NCBI RefSeq assembly: GCF_000384195.1
Contig: NZ_KB913034.1
Location: forward strand, 1,185,714 to 1,249,713
DNA from: Allobaculum stercoricanis DSM 13633
GTDB lineage: Bacteria > Bacillota_I > Bacilli_A > Erysipelotrichales > Erysipelotrichaceae
DNA length: 64,000 nucleotides
Direction of reading: 5' to 3'
Shown: positions 43,414-53,139 of the stretch, piece by piece
Layout: each line of letters starts with the position of its first letter
How positions within the stretch are numbered: the first letter of the stretch is position 1
Translations under genes and position numbers: made by a program
Notes under the pieces: model-generated
What the model saw: the letters and a program-made list of their open reading frames with translations, nothing else
The model's database searches: none
What the model was told of the DNA's origin: nothing

Positions 43414-45930
43414 TTATTCGAACAAACTGAGCTGCTTCCCTAATGAATCTTTTGAATTTTGTTCTTCGATTTGGCGAGCTTGCTCATCTCTTGTACCATT
43501 ATGTAGGCGAATATCTACTTGTTCAAATGGTGTTGCCGGTTCAATAACATGGCTTGACCAAGTAGATGCCGGATCCATTTTTTTCAAGGCAGAAATATCG
43601 ACCGCAGCAATTTCACTATCGACAAACGGCAGTGTTGCTTTGTTCGATCCTGTTGTACAAGACAAGATCGCTGTCGGTTTAGATTTAACCGGTTTGAATA
43701 AGCGCGCCCCTTTTGCTCCTCGTTTTAAATAATCAATTGCCGAAATGGCAAGTTTTTTGAGCTGACCTGATTCGTTTTCTAAAACGAGATATTCTTCATC
43801 ACAACCGAATAAGGCAATGACTTCATCATCCCCTTGAATCTTCATGCCTTTAACGCCTTTTCCTTTTCCTTTGGACACCGGAATTTCAATGGCATGCATT
43901 TTAAATCCAAAACCATTTTTCGAAATAATGAGCAAATCATCTTCGACATGGTAAGAAGGTAAAACAAAAGCTAATGCATCATCATCGACTAAAGACATCA
44001 ACTGAATCAAACGTGAAGTAATCTTAATTTGTAACTCTTCACGGTGAATTCTGCGCATCAAACCTTTTTTGGTCATAAAGATCAAATCGAGGTCTTTCGT
44101 TTGTTCTTTTTCGAGGAAGACTTGGACGATTTGTTCGCCTGTTTCTGTTTTGACTAAACTTGAGAAATGGTTTCCAAGTTCTTTCCATTTCTTCTCTTCG
44201 ATTTGATAGACAGGAATCAAACCAAAACGACCTTGATTGGTAAAGATTAATACATTGTCTAACGTAGAAGCTGGTGAATTCAAAACAAATTCATCGCCTT
44301 CTTTTAGTCCAGATTTTCCGTTTTGACTCGACGCAAAAGAACGCATCGATACCCGTTTAATATATCCATGATGTGAAACTGTAACAACAACTTGTTCATC
44401 TACAATCATATCTCGATCGTTAACGACAATATCTTCAACTTCTTCTTGAATTGTCGTACGTCTTGGCATAACGAACATCTCATTGAGCTCTTTGAGCTCT
44501 TTTTTCATGAGTTTTTTTCGTTTTGTTGGCTGATTGATAATTCCTTCTAAATATTCAATCTCTTTTCTTAATGTCGTTTCTTCATTTTCTAACGCGATGA
44601 TATCTGTATTCGATAAACGATATAACTGCATCGTTACAATCGCTTCGGCTTGCGCTTCACTAAATCCATATTTTTCAATGATTTTTGCTTTCGAATCGGC
44701 TTTCCCGTTCGATTTACGGATCGTAGCAACGATTTCATCTAAAATCGACACTGCTTGTTGCAAACCTTCCACGATATGTAATCGATCTTTTTTACGTTTC
44801 AAATCGTATTGGGATCGATTGACAATGACTTCGTCACGATGGGCGATAAACGCATCTAACATTTGTAAAATGGAAAGCTGACGTGGTGTCCGATTTACAA
44901 TCGCAATTACGTTGTAGTGATAATACGATTGCAGATCAGTATTGCGATAGAGATAGTTGAGAATTGCTTGGGCATTTGCTTCTTTTTTTAAATCACAAAC
45001 AATGCGCATCCCTTTACGGTCAGATTCATCGCGAACATCTAATAAGCCGCTCACCTTACCATTCAGACGGATATCATCCATTTTGCGCACTAATGCCCCT
45101 TTGACAACTTCATAAGGGATTTCATGAATAACGATTTGATTAATTGTTTTTCCTTCAACAATTTCCGCTTTGGATCGAATTGTAATTCGTCCTTTTCCGG
45201 TTGTTAAAGCTTCGCGAATTCCTTCTGTTCCAACAATGATGCCTCCAGTTGGAAAATCCGGACCCTTGACGATCTCTAAAATCTCATCAATTGAACAATC
45301 TGGATGATCGATACGATACATCGTTGCATCCATCACTTCATTAAAGTTATGTGGCGGAATATTGGTCGCATAACCTGCCGCAATTCCGGTAATGCCATTA
45401 ATTAATAAGTTTGGATAACGTGTTGGTAAAACAGTTGGTTCTAACTTTTCATCTGAGAAGTTGGGTGACCATTCAACTGTTTCTTTATCGATATCTTCTA
45501 ATAAATAGCTCGCAATTTTAGATAGTCTAGCTTCGGTATAACGCATCGCTGCTGCCGGGTCATCGTCAATTGAACCATTATTTCCCTGCATATCGATGAG
45601 CGGTAAATTAGACTTCCAGTCTTGCGAAAGACGCACAATTGCATCATAAACTGATGTATCGCCATGTGGATGGTAGTTCCCGATGACATTCCCGACCGTT
45701 CTTGCTGATTTACGATACGGTTTGTTGTATGTATTGCCATCTTCTTGCATCGCCCACATGATGCGTCGCTGAACGGGTTTCAGTCCATCACGAGCATCAG
45801 GAAGCGCCCGTTCTTGAATAATATATTTTGAATAGCGCGAAAATCGATCCGCAACGATCTCTTCTAAATTCGAATCGATAATCTTTGGTTCAATAACGGC
45901 TTTCGCTTCTTCTTTCTTTCTTCTAGCCAT
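43414..45930 (-). CDS. parC: DNA topoisomerase IV subunit A
   Basis: 838 aa. Breakage-reunion domain with catalytic Tyr131 in AAAMRYTEARL, tower, coiled coil and C-terminal beta-pinwheel (about 500-815). The quinolone-resistance region reads HPHGDTSVYDA, so the positions of E. coli ParC Ser80 and Glu84 are Thr92 and Asp96. Pairing with parE and the pinwheel without a GyrA box support ParC rather than GyrA. The start overlaps the parE stop by 8 bp. Confidence 0.95.
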   Translation of the reverse strand: MARRKKEEAKAVIEPKIIDSNLEEIVADRFSRYSKYIIQERALPDARDGLKPVQRRIMWAMQEDGNTYNKPYRKSARTVGNVIGNYHPHGDTSVYDAIVRLSQDWKSNLPLIDMQGNNGSIDDDPAAAMRYTEARLSKIASYLLEDIDKETVEWSPNFSDEKLEPTVLPTRYPNLLINGITGIAAGYATNIPPHNFNEVMDATMYRIDHPDCSIDEILEIVKGPDFPTGGIIVGTEGIREALTTGKGRITIRSKAEIVEGKTINQIVIHEIPYEVVKGALVRKMDDIRLNGKVSGLLDVRDESDRKGMRIVCDLKKEANAQAILNYLYRNTDLQSYYHYNVIAIVNRTPRQLSILQMLDAFIAHRDEVIVNRSQYDLKRKKDRLHIVEGLQQAVSILDEIVATIRKSNGKADSKAKIIEKYGFSEAQAEAIVTMQLYRLSNTDIIALENEETTLRKEIEYLEGIINQPTKRKKLMKKELKELNEMFVMPRRTTIQEEVEDIVVNDRDMIVDEQVVVTVSHHGYIKRVSMRSFASSQNGKSGLKEGDEFVLNSPASTLDNVLIFTNQGRFGLIPVYQIEEKKWKELGNHFSSLVKTETGEQIVQVFLEKEQTKDLDLIFMTKKGLMRRIHREELQIKITSRLIQLMSLVDDDALAFVLPSYHVEDDLLIISKNGFGFKMHAIEIPVSKGKGKGVKGMKIQGDDEVIALFGCDEEYLVLENESGQLKKLAISAIDYLKRGAKGARLFKPVKSKPTAILSCTTGSNKATLPFVDSEIAAVDISALKKMDPASTWSSHVIEPATPFEQVDIRLHNGTRDEQARQIEEQNSKDSLGKQLSLFE

Positions 45931-47851
45931 GGCTTTCTTCCTTTATAAAATCATCTTCTAAAGTAAAGACGACATTTTCTTCAATCCAATTTCGACGCAA
46001 TTCCGCTTTTTCACCCATTAATTCGGTGATTCTCTTTTCCGCTAAACGACCATCATCCAAAGTCACTCGTAAAAGTGTTCTCGTTTCAGGATTCATCGTC
46101 GTTTCCCAAAGTTGGTTTGCGTTCATTTCCCCTAACCCTTTATAACGGCTAATCGTATATCCTGATTTAAGCTGTGCTTTGAGTTGGGTTAATTCATCAT
46201 TGCTGTAGACATAGTATTCTTGATTGCCTTTTTCGATTCTGAATAAAGGCGGCATTGCGATATATAACATCCCCGCATCAATTAATGGTCGCATGAAGCG
46301 ATAGAAAAAGGTCAATAATAAGTTTTGGATGTGTGCACCATCATCATCGGCGTCGGTCATGATAATGACTTTATGATAGTTAGAATCCTTGGGATCCATG
46401 CTTTGGCCAATTCCACAATCCAATGTATGAATAATCGTATTTAACTCTTCGTTTTTCTCCACTTGTTCTAGGGTGCAATGTTCAGTGTTGAGCACTTTTC
46501 CTCTTAAAGGCAAGATTGCTTGATATTTGGAATCACGCCCTTGTTTGGCCGATCCACCGGCAGAATCCCCTTCGACTAAATACAATTCTTTTTTGGTTGC
46601 ATCTTTGGATTGCGCATGCACAAGTTTTCCGGAAATAATTCGTTCAGACTTATTTTTTCCTTTTCCTTTACGTGCTTTTTCGCGCGCTTCTCGAGCTGCT
46701 TGGCGGGCTTGTCCAGCCTTAATCATTTTGCGGATCAAGTTTTCCGATAAATCTTTATTTTCTTCTAAGAAGTAGCGGACGTGTTCGCATACAATTGCAT
46801 CGACCGCATTTTTTGCTTGCGGAGTTCCGAGTTTTTCTTTCGTTTGTCCTTCAAACTGAAGTAAATTTTCTGGGACTGTGACATGCAGAACCATCGTTAA
46901 TCCTTCACGAATATCGGCCCCATCCATTGATTTATCTTTTTCTTTAAGAAAGTTATTTTTACGCGCATATTCATTCATCATTTTGGTGATTGCTTGTTTA
47001 GCTCCGGTTTCATGGCTTCCACCATCCCGTGTTCGCACCATATTTGCAAACGACAAAATATTTTCTTGATAGGTATCACAATACTGGAAGGCAACCTGGA
47101 TTTTCATCCCTTGATTTTCACCTTCAAATGAAACGACAGGCGTTAAGGCATCGTGATCGGTATTTAATTCTTCGACAAAGGCTTTGAGTCCATCTTCATA
47201 CATGAATTCATCGCGTTTAGGATTTTGACGCTTATCCTCTACGCAAATTTTCAAACCTTTTAATAAAAAGGCATCTTCTTGGACACGCTCTTTAATTGTC
47301 GAATATGAAAAAGTTGTATCTTTAAAAATTTCTGGATCAGGCCAGAATGTAACACTAGATCCTGTTTGGTTCGTTTTCCCGAGTGTTTTCATTTTGCCTG
47401 TATGGCGTCCACCTTGAGAAAATTCTAGTTCATGAATGACTTTGCCATCCCAAACTTTAACAACAAGGCGTTTCGATAGCGCATTGACTACACTCGCACC
47501 AACACCATGTAATCCTCCTGATGCTTTATACGTTGAATCTGTAAATTTACCTCCGGCATGAAGGACGGTAAAAATAACTTCTAATGCAGATTTCCCTGAT
47601 TTATGCATGCCCGTTGGCATTCCTCGTCCATAATCTCGTATAGTACAAGAGCCATCTGCATTCAAAGTGATATCGATTTGATTTCCATAACCATTCAATG
47701 CTTCATCGATCGCGTTATCCATGATTTCCCAAACGAGATGATGAAGGCCGCGTCGGTCAGTTGAACCGATGTACATTCCTGGTCTTTTGCGAACCGCATC
47801 TAACCCTTCCAAAATGACAATTGAATTCTCATCATAATTCGTAGTCGGCAT
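45923..47851 (-). CDS. parE: DNA topoisomerase IV subunit B
   Basis: 642 aa. GHKL ATPase with EIMDNAIDEALNG, DYGRGMPTG and GGLHGVGASVVNALS; transducer domain; TOPRIM with LVEGDSAGGSAKQGRD and IIMTDADDDGAHI. It forms TopoIV with ParC and separates daughter chromosomes. The start follows GAAAGGACG. First gene of parE-parC(-yneF). Confidence 0.96.
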   Translation of the reverse strand: MPTTNYDENSIVILEGLDAVRKRPGMYIGSTDRRGLHHLVWEIMDNAIDEALNGYGNQIDITLNADGSCTIRDYGRGMPTGMHKSGKSALEVIFTVLHAGGKFTDSTYKASGGLHGVGASVVNALSKRLVVKVWDGKVIHELEFSQGGRHTGKMKTLGKTNQTGSSVTFWPDPEIFKDTTFSYSTIKERVQEDAFLLKGLKICVEDKRQNPKRDEFMYEDGLKAFVEELNTDHDALTPVVSFEGENQGMKIQVAFQYCDTYQENILSFANMVRTRDGGSHETGAKQAITKMMNEYARKNNFLKEKDKSMDGADIREGLTMVLHVTVPENLLQFEGQTKEKLGTPQAKNAVDAIVCEHVRYFLEENKDLSENLIRKMIKAGQARQAAREAREKARKGKGKNKSERIISGKLVHAQSKDATKKELYLVEGDSAGGSAKQGRDSKYQAILPLRGKVLNTEHCTLEQVEKNEELNTIIHTLDCGIGQSMDPKDSNYHKVIIMTDADDDGAHIQNLLLTFFYRFMRPLIDAGMLYIAMPPLFRIEKGNQEYYVYSNDELTQLKAQLKSGYTISRYKGLGEMNANQLWETTMNPETRTLLRVTLDDGRLAEKRITELMGEKAELRRNWIEENVVFTLEDDFIKEESHG

Positions 47852-48370
47852 GTTTTCGTCCTTTCTGATATCCTGCAGCTTGCATGTTCAAACATCACTT
47901 GCTGCATGGATCATTTTTGTCGTATCGAAAGTGTACCACTAAATGCGCAAAAATAACTAACTTTCTTGAGCATTTATAAGGTGCATCATTATTACTTAAC
48001 CTTTTTCGATTGTCGCAATTTTTATTTTTTCTTTTTTATTGGATAACTATCGAAAATCAACACTTTAAATTATCTGTTTCAGATTTTATTTTAATCTATT
48101 TAAATAATCTCAACATTTTTACAGTTAAATTTTTTCCATATTATACGAGCAAAAATCGAAACATAATGTATCACATGTGCATCAAAGTTGCATAATTTAG
48201 TGTGTTTTTATCTTTCATTTATCCGCTCTGTTTGCTTTTTTACTCTTCTGATTCAAAAAATTGTCTATTTTTTTGTGTTTTAAAATTTCCAAAATAAAGA
48301 TTTTGGCGGATAATAAAAGAAAGAAATACTGATCCATCAAACGAAAGAAAACATGAACTGAGGTGATGAT
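47852..48370. other. AT-rich intergenic region between parE and FMN reductase
   Basis: This 519-bp divergent region holds a GCAGC/GCTGC inverted repeat at about 47876-47906 in the parE leader and otherwise very AT-rich DNA. Short frames in it have no ribosome site and no recognisable product. Confidence 0.5.
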
Positions 48371-48922
48371 ATGAAAGTTTTACTCGTTAGTGGCTCGCTA
48401 AGAAAACAATCCATGAACACACAAATGATGAAATTAGCGCAATCATTTTTAGAAATGCATGATCATGTCGAAATTCAAATTCTTGATTGGTCCAACGTTC
48501 CCATGTTTAATCAAGATTTAGAATTTCCAATTTTAGAGTCCGTCCAAAATTGTCGAAATGCATTTCAGTGGGCGGATGGTGTTTGGTTTTTCTGTCCTGA
48601 ATACAATGGCATGATTCCCGGCCCTTTAAAAAATATGTTGGATTGGATGAGTCGTCCTTTAAATCCTAGCGCTGGGCGGACAAGTGCTTTGTCTAATCTT
48701 CATGCTGCAATATGTGGTGTTGCTGGTCGTTCTGGTGCAATCAATTCCTGCCAACAGCTTGAAACACTTCTAACACGATTAGGTGTAATTGTTCTAGATG
48801 AACATGTTCAAAAAAGTTTTACCGGCGAACAACTTGCTTCAAGCGAATTTGAAGTAGATGAACAACTCAAAAGCGATCTAGATACACTTGCATCGCACTT
48901 TATTTCTTTTATCCAACAATAA
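48371..48922 (+). CDS. NADPH-dependent FMN reductase
   Basis: 183-aa flavodoxin-fold reductase. LLVSGSLRKQSMNTQMMKLA is the FMN phosphate loop and PEYNGMIPGPLKNMLDWMSRP is the family's flavin-binding block, as in chromate/azo reductases (YieF, AzoR type). The start follows GAGGTGATGAT. It is followed by its own terminator and then by a ComK-like gene. Confidence 0.9.
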   Translation: MKVLLVSGSLRKQSMNTQMMKLAQSFLEMHDHVEIQILDWSNVPMFNQDLEFPILESVQNCRNAFQWADGVWFFCPEYNGMIPGPLKNMLDWMSRPLNPSAGRTSALSNLHAAICGVAGRSGAINSCQQLETLLTRLGVIVLDEHVQKSFTGEQLASSEFEVDEQLKSDLDTLASHFISFIQQ

Positions 48923-48936
48923 TCTGAGTCATCTTT

Positions 48937-48970
48937 GCAGATGAATGAATGTTCATCTGCATTTTCTTTT
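48937..48970 (+). terminator. terminator of FMN reductase gene
   Basis: GCAGATGAA-TGAATG-TTCATCTGC followed by ATTTTCTTTT. It makes a long N-terminus for the next gene unlikely. Confidence 0.85.
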
Positions 48971-48993
48971 CCCATTCTTTCTTCACTTTCTTT

Positions 48994-49010
48994 TGTTAAA
49001 TTTCATTTGA
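48994..49010 (+). promoter_or_regulatory. extended -10 promoter, leaderless comK-like start
   Basis: TG-T-TAAATT (48994-49002) lies 7 nt before the ATG at 49010, and there is no ribosome site. The layout matches that before rnhC at 30994. Confidence 0.45.
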
Positions 49011-49477
49011 TGACAAAACTATTCTTCAATTCCTCTCTCATTTCTCATTTACAAAACTGTGATGTGATTTACTATGACTTTTTACAATCACAAGTCATCT
49101 TAGAAAACAAAGATCACAACTGTGCAATCCCTTTATTGAGTTTAAACCTGTTTTTAAATCGCTGTGCTCAATACTTTGGTCACTCTATAAGCGGACAAAA
49201 AGAAGCCTATAAAACAATCATGCACGCAAAAAAATCGATCCCTATCTTATTAAGTCAAACTCCTCTTTTATTCTTTTTACCACTCAAACAAAACGGTTTA
49301 ACGATCTATATCAACTATTCTCGCTTAACCTATCTTCCTCAACAAAAAGACCGTTCTACTTTGTCATTTGTCGATGACTTTCAACTAGAAGGCCTTCTAA
49401 CAAATCAAGTAGAACGGAATTATTTAAATGCGAAATGGTATTTACATAAAATTTATTCGTCGCAATCTTCACAATAA
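49010..49477 (+). CDS. comK: ComK-like competence transcription factor
   Basis: 155 aa from the ATG at 49010; a frame from 48935 would translate the preceding terminator. The central block LLSLNLFLNRCAQYFGHSIS then GQKEAYKTIMHAKKSIPILL and LLFFLPLKQN aligns with ComK (CRFFGSSYAGRKAGTYEVTK, KPPIMVDPSNQIFLFP). ComK is the master activator of DNA-uptake genes in Bacillus. This copy is shorter by about 35 residues, mostly at the C-terminus. The last 25 bp overlap the end of the RidA-like gene on the other strand. Competence function is inference. Confidence 0.7.
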   Translation: MTKLFFNSSLISHLQNCDVIYYDFLQSQVILENKDHNCAIPLLSLNLFLNRCAQYFGHSISGQKEAYKTIMHAKKSIPILLSQTPLLFFLPLKQNGLTIYINYSRLTYLPQQKDRSTLSFVDDFQLEGLLTNQVERNYLNAKWYLHKIYSSQSSQ

Positions 49478-49860
49478 GCTTTGTTCATACTGCGCTCATG
49501 GCGAAGTGTATTCACACCACATCCATCCACGCAAATCATCGCTTGATCAGGTAAATGAGGACTTTCGACAATTGTCATTGTCGGATACGGTTGATCCACA
49601 AAATTGGCAAATACAGAAAGAAATTCATCTTTCATTTCAATATCTGTCAAATAAACCGTGAACTTCAAAATATGATCAAAGCGTAAATCGAATTGCGCTA
49701 AAGCATTGCTCAAGCGATAACAAACATCAATACATTGTTCATGAAACGTTTCTCCTTGTCCAAGTTGTCCAGATAAATAAAAGAAATCACCGAGTTGGAC
49801 AATACTTGAAACGCAATCATATCCTTCTTGACGTTCCCCTGTTTTTAAAAATAGGTTCAT
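49453..49860 (-). CDS. RidA/YjgF-like protein without the deaminase arginine
   Basis: 135 aa from the ATG at 49860, one base after the ftsK stop with GGAGG inside ftsK. YLSGQLGQG, LRFDHILKFTVYLTDIEMKDEF and PYPTMTIVESPHLP follow the RidA chorismate-mutase-like fold. The Arg of the usual PAR(S/T) block and the Glu of VEI are absent, so imine deaminase activity is doubtful. The Cys-rich end AYCEDCDE is unusual. Coupled to ftsK. Confidence 0.75.
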   Translation of the reverse strand: MNLFLKTGERQEGYDCVSSIVQLGDFFYLSGQLGQGETFHEQCIDVCYRLSNALAQFDLRFDHILKFTVYLTDIEMKDEFLSVFANFVDQPYPTMTIVESPHLPDQAMICVDGCGVNTLRHERSMNKAYCEDCDE

Positions 49861-49861
49861 A

Positions 49862-52675
49862 TTAAAAATCCTCCGCATAAGCATCAGGAGCTTCTACTAA
49901 AATCTCGCGTGGTCTTGTTCCATTCGCTGGACCAATAATCCCATTTGCCTCAAGTTGATCCAAAATTCTTGCTGCTCGACCATAACCCAAACGGAAACGA
50001 CGTTGAATTAAAGATGTACTTGCTTTGCGCGATACGATCACGAAGTTTTTGACTTCTGGATAAAGTGGATCGAGTTCTTCTTGAAAATCACTCACTTCTT
50101 GTCCTTGTGAACTGATTTCTTTCAGCATAACAAAGGCATCTTCATATTGTGGTGAAGCTTGTTGTTTGACATAGTTACAGATCGCTTCGACTTCATGGTC
50201 TTGAATAAAGACACCTTGAATTCGAACTGGATCACTATTGTCCATAAACAACATATCGCCATAACCTAATAATTTTTCAGCCCCGATTTGGTCGAGAATT
50301 GTACGTGAGTCTGGTCGTGAAGAAACCATGAACGCAATACGGCTTGGAATATTGGCTTTAATTACACCTGTAATGACATTGACAGATGGTCGTTGCGTCG
50401 CAACGATCAAATGAATTCCCGCTGCTCGAGCAAGTTGCGTAATTCGTTGAATACTTTGCTCAACCTCTTTACTTGCCGCTAGCATCAAGTCTGCTAACTC
50501 ATCGATAATGACGACAATTCGTGGCAGTTTTTCTTTATTCAATTCGGGATGATTAGCCACAAACTTGTTATAAGACGTAATATTACGCACAGATACTTCT
50601 TCAAACATCGAATAGCGTTGATCCATCATTTCAACAATGACTTTTAATGCGCCATTCGCCAAATTAGCATCTGTGATGACTGGCGATAATAAGTGTGGCA
50701 CACCATTATAAGGTGTGAATTCGACTTTTTTAGGGTCTACCAATAACAACTTCACTTCATCTGGTCTTGTTCTTAATAAGATCGAACAGATGATCGAGTT
50801 AACACAAACAGATTTCCCCGAACCAGTCGCTCCTGCAATTAATAAGTGTGGCATAGTATCCAATCGGCCATAAACATTATTGCCCATTAAATCTTTACCG
50901 AGGGTAAAAACCAACGGTTTATCGGCTAAAGATTGCGGAACAGAGCGAATCAGTTCTTTCATCATAACCGTTGTCTTCTCAGCATTTGGTACTTCAATAC
51001 CAACCGCACTTTTACCAGGAATCGGTGCTTCAACACGAATATCTTTTGCGGCTAGCGCTAATTTGATGTCACTTTGTAAATTCACAAACGTATTCACACG
51101 TACACCTTGTCCTGGGATGACTTCAAATTCCGTAACTGAAGGACCAATATGAATTTCGCCAAGTGTTGCATCAACATTGAATTCTTTAAGAATTTCAATT
51201 AAACGTGCCCCTTGCACTTTCGCATTTTTGACATTCACACTCGAATTGCCATTTTGAACAGGATCTTCTAATAAGCGTAATGGTGGCAATTTATACGTTT
51301 TAGCATTGTAAGAGCGATAATTCGCCTCTTCTTCTTTTTTCGCATATGTTGGTCGCTTGTTCTCTTTGGAAGCGTGGGCTAAAGAAGTTGAAACATTTTC
51401 TTCTAAATTCGCATTACCAACAACGGAAGAAGATTGATTTGAATTCATATTCTGCCCATAAATCGAAACATCTTTTAATTTTTCTTCTACTTCTTCTTCA
51501 ACTTGATTTTCATCATTTGCCGCTGAATTCATCACTGGAACTAGCTCAACAACTGTTTGTTGCGGCTCTTGTACCTCTTTCTGTTCTTGAACTGGAATAG
51601 TTGGTTCATTTGTTGGTAAAGAATTTGCTCTCTCATTTTTTGTTGGCTGATCTAAACCAAGCATGGCAGCAATATCCACTGCTTTAGGCGTTGGTTCTTG
51701 AATAGGAGCTTGAGAAGGTTGATATGCACTTGGCAAGTCGAGATCGATGTCGAAATCATCTTGTTCATGATGATTTCGTTTTAATTTTGAAGTGGACTTA
51801 TGTTCTTCAATTGGCAATTCAAGCTGTTCCATAAAATCAGGATCCCGATACTCATCTAAAATCGGATCATCTGCCAAAATCCCATTTTGGAAAATTTGTG
51901 GTGAATTTGATTGTTGTAATTCACTTTCCTCTTGCTCTTCCACTTCATTTTCTGGCTGAAATAACCAATTGAGCATGGAAGATTTTGGCGCTTGATCAAG
52001 TTCATGTTGCGCCTCTTGGTCAAGTTGTGCCTGAACTTTTTGTTGGCGGCGCTTTTCCACATGTTCTTGATGACTTAATTGCAGATCTTCTTTGCGTTTT
52101 TCTAGATGCATTACATTCCAAAACATCAAAGCAAACGAAATGATCGCCAATCCTGTCGCAACGACAATTGCCCCCATTTTGGAAAACATACTCGTCAATA
52201 ATCCCGCAACAAAAGCGCCAATAAACCCATAAGCACACGTAAAGCCAGCTTGACCAAATTGACTTAAACTAGTTTTCAGTACATTCATTGCGATCCATGG
52301 ATCATTCGCTTTCGTCTTCATTAACGCAAAAGTTAGCATCCAACATAATGCAAAGATGCCAAATCCCCAATATGTCCGTTGTGGAAGATCAATTTTGCCA
52401 TTATTCCAAATGTATTCAAAACCATAAACGATGCTCACCGGAATGAGTAAATAAAGGAAATTTCCCATTACAACGCGCAAAGCATGGTTTAAATAGCGAC
52501 CTAAAATTCCCAAAGAAAACAACACGATGATTCCCAAAACCCAAGAAAGTACGATCAAAGATCCCACTAACATCCGGTTCGTTTGTTTTTTGGATCTAGC
52601 CTTAGATTTAGTTGTTGTTTTTTTCTTATTAGACGTCGTGCGTTTTTTCGTCGTTCTTTTTTTTGATGCAGCCAT
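49862..52675 (-). CDS. ftsK: DNA translocase FtsK/SpoIIIE
   Basis: 937 aa. Lys/Arg-rich N-terminus (1-33), four membrane helices (about 35-185), a long acidic/Gln-rich linker (about 200-440), and the FtsK motor with Walker A GATGSGKSVCVNS and Walker B VVIIDELADLM. The C-terminal winged-helix gamma domain (about 865-930; SLIQRRFRLGYGRAARILDQ) reads polarity sequences. It pumps chromosome DNA through the closing septum. First gene of ftsK-ridA. Confidence 0.96.
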   Translation of the reverse strand: MAASKKRTTKKRTTSNKKKTTTKSKARSKKQTNRMLVGSLIVLSWVLGIIVLFSLGILGRYLNHALRVVMGNFLYLLIPVSIVYGFEYIWNNGKIDLPQRTYWGFGIFALCWMLTFALMKTKANDPWIAMNVLKTSLSQFGQAGFTCAYGFIGAFVAGLLTSMFSKMGAIVVATGLAIISFALMFWNVMHLEKRKEDLQLSHQEHVEKRRQQKVQAQLDQEAQHELDQAPKSSMLNWLFQPENEVEEQEESELQQSNSPQIFQNGILADDPILDEYRDPDFMEQLELPIEEHKSTSKLKRNHHEQDDFDIDLDLPSAYQPSQAPIQEPTPKAVDIAAMLGLDQPTKNERANSLPTNEPTIPVQEQKEVQEPQQTVVELVPVMNSAANDENQVEEEVEEKLKDVSIYGQNMNSNQSSSVVGNANLEENVSTSLAHASKENKRPTYAKKEEEANYRSYNAKTYKLPPLRLLEDPVQNGNSSVNVKNAKVQGARLIEILKEFNVDATLGEIHIGPSVTEFEVIPGQGVRVNTFVNLQSDIKLALAAKDIRVEAPIPGKSAVGIEVPNAEKTTVMMKELIRSVPQSLADKPLVFTLGKDLMGNNVYGRLDTMPHLLIAGATGSGKSVCVNSIICSILLRTRPDEVKLLLVDPKKVEFTPYNGVPHLLSPVITDANLANGALKVIVEMMDQRYSMFEEVSVRNITSYNKFVANHPELNKEKLPRIVVIIDELADLMLAASKEVEQSIQRITQLARAAGIHLIVATQRPSVNVITGVIKANIPSRIAFMVSSRPDSRTILDQIGAEKLLGYGDMLFMDNSDPVRIQGVFIQDHEVEAICNYVKQQASPQYEDAFVMLKEISSQGQEVSDFQEELDPLYPEVKNFVIVSRKASTSLIQRRFRLGYGRAARILDQLEANGIIGPANGTRPREILVEAPDAYAEDF

Positions 52676-53016
52676 AAAACCCTTCTTTCATCTCTTATTA
52701 TATAAGGAACATTCTGATAAAATTCAAACCATTTCCCGAATGTCCTTTTTGTTTACACCATTCAATTTGTAAAAAACATTGAACGTTTATTATAACCGAT
52801 TAGACGCTATCAATCGAGATCTGCTTAATTGAACAAACTATCTACAACGTTCAAAATGATCTTCTTTATAATAGAACAACCCAAATTATCCAGATAAACA
52901 AAAGAAGATTATAAAAACAGAAAAAACAAAACAAATGAGCATACAAAATAGAAATGATTTAGAAATCGAACGCTCTATATTTTCAATAAAGTAAAGTCAC
53001 TAGAAAGAAAACAAAC
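52676..53016. other. ftsK promoter region and AT-rich gap
   Basis: The minus strand carries a -10 TATAAT (52702-52697) with TTGAAT (52727-52722) upstream at 19 bp as the likely ftsK promoter. An AAGGAACATTC...GAATGTCCTT inverted repeat surrounds it. The remaining 250 bp show no gene or RNA I can support. Confidence 0.5.
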
Positions 53017-53051
53017 AAAAAATGGCGAAGAATCTCGAATTGATTCTTCGC
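53017..53051 (-). terminator. terminator of the CAP/DUF5648 gene
   Basis: On the minus strand GCGAAGAATC-AATTCG-AGATTCTTCGC followed by CATTTTTTG, about 90 bp after the stop codon. Confidence 0.8.
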
Positions 53052-53117
53052 TATAAAATGGATGAGGTTTCTATTCTCCTCAAGTAAAGTTAACGATTGG
53101 TTTAGCTAACCTTCAAC

Positions 53118-53133
53118 AAATTTTAGAGTGCCA
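53118..53133. repeat. 16-bp inverted repeat, left arm
   Basis: AAATTTTAGAGTGCCA, an exact reverse complement of 54537-54552. It ends 7 bp from the CAP-gene stop codon. Confidence 0.8.
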
Positions 53134-53139
53134 TATTGG

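Noticed and set aside
45640..45670. Quinolone-resistance mutation in ParC (Thr92 at the Ser80 position)
   Set aside because: Thr keeps the hydroxyl and may be the natural residue of the lineage; no reference is available to call it a mutation.
48010..48195. 61-codon plus-strand frame between parE and FMN reductase
   Set aside because: Composition is that of AT-rich DNA (Phe/Ile/Asn), and there is no ribosome site.
48935..49009. Longer N-terminus of the ComK-like protein from a TTG at 48935
   Set aside because: The added codons translate the FMN-reductase terminator hairpin and T-tract; no ribosome site is present.
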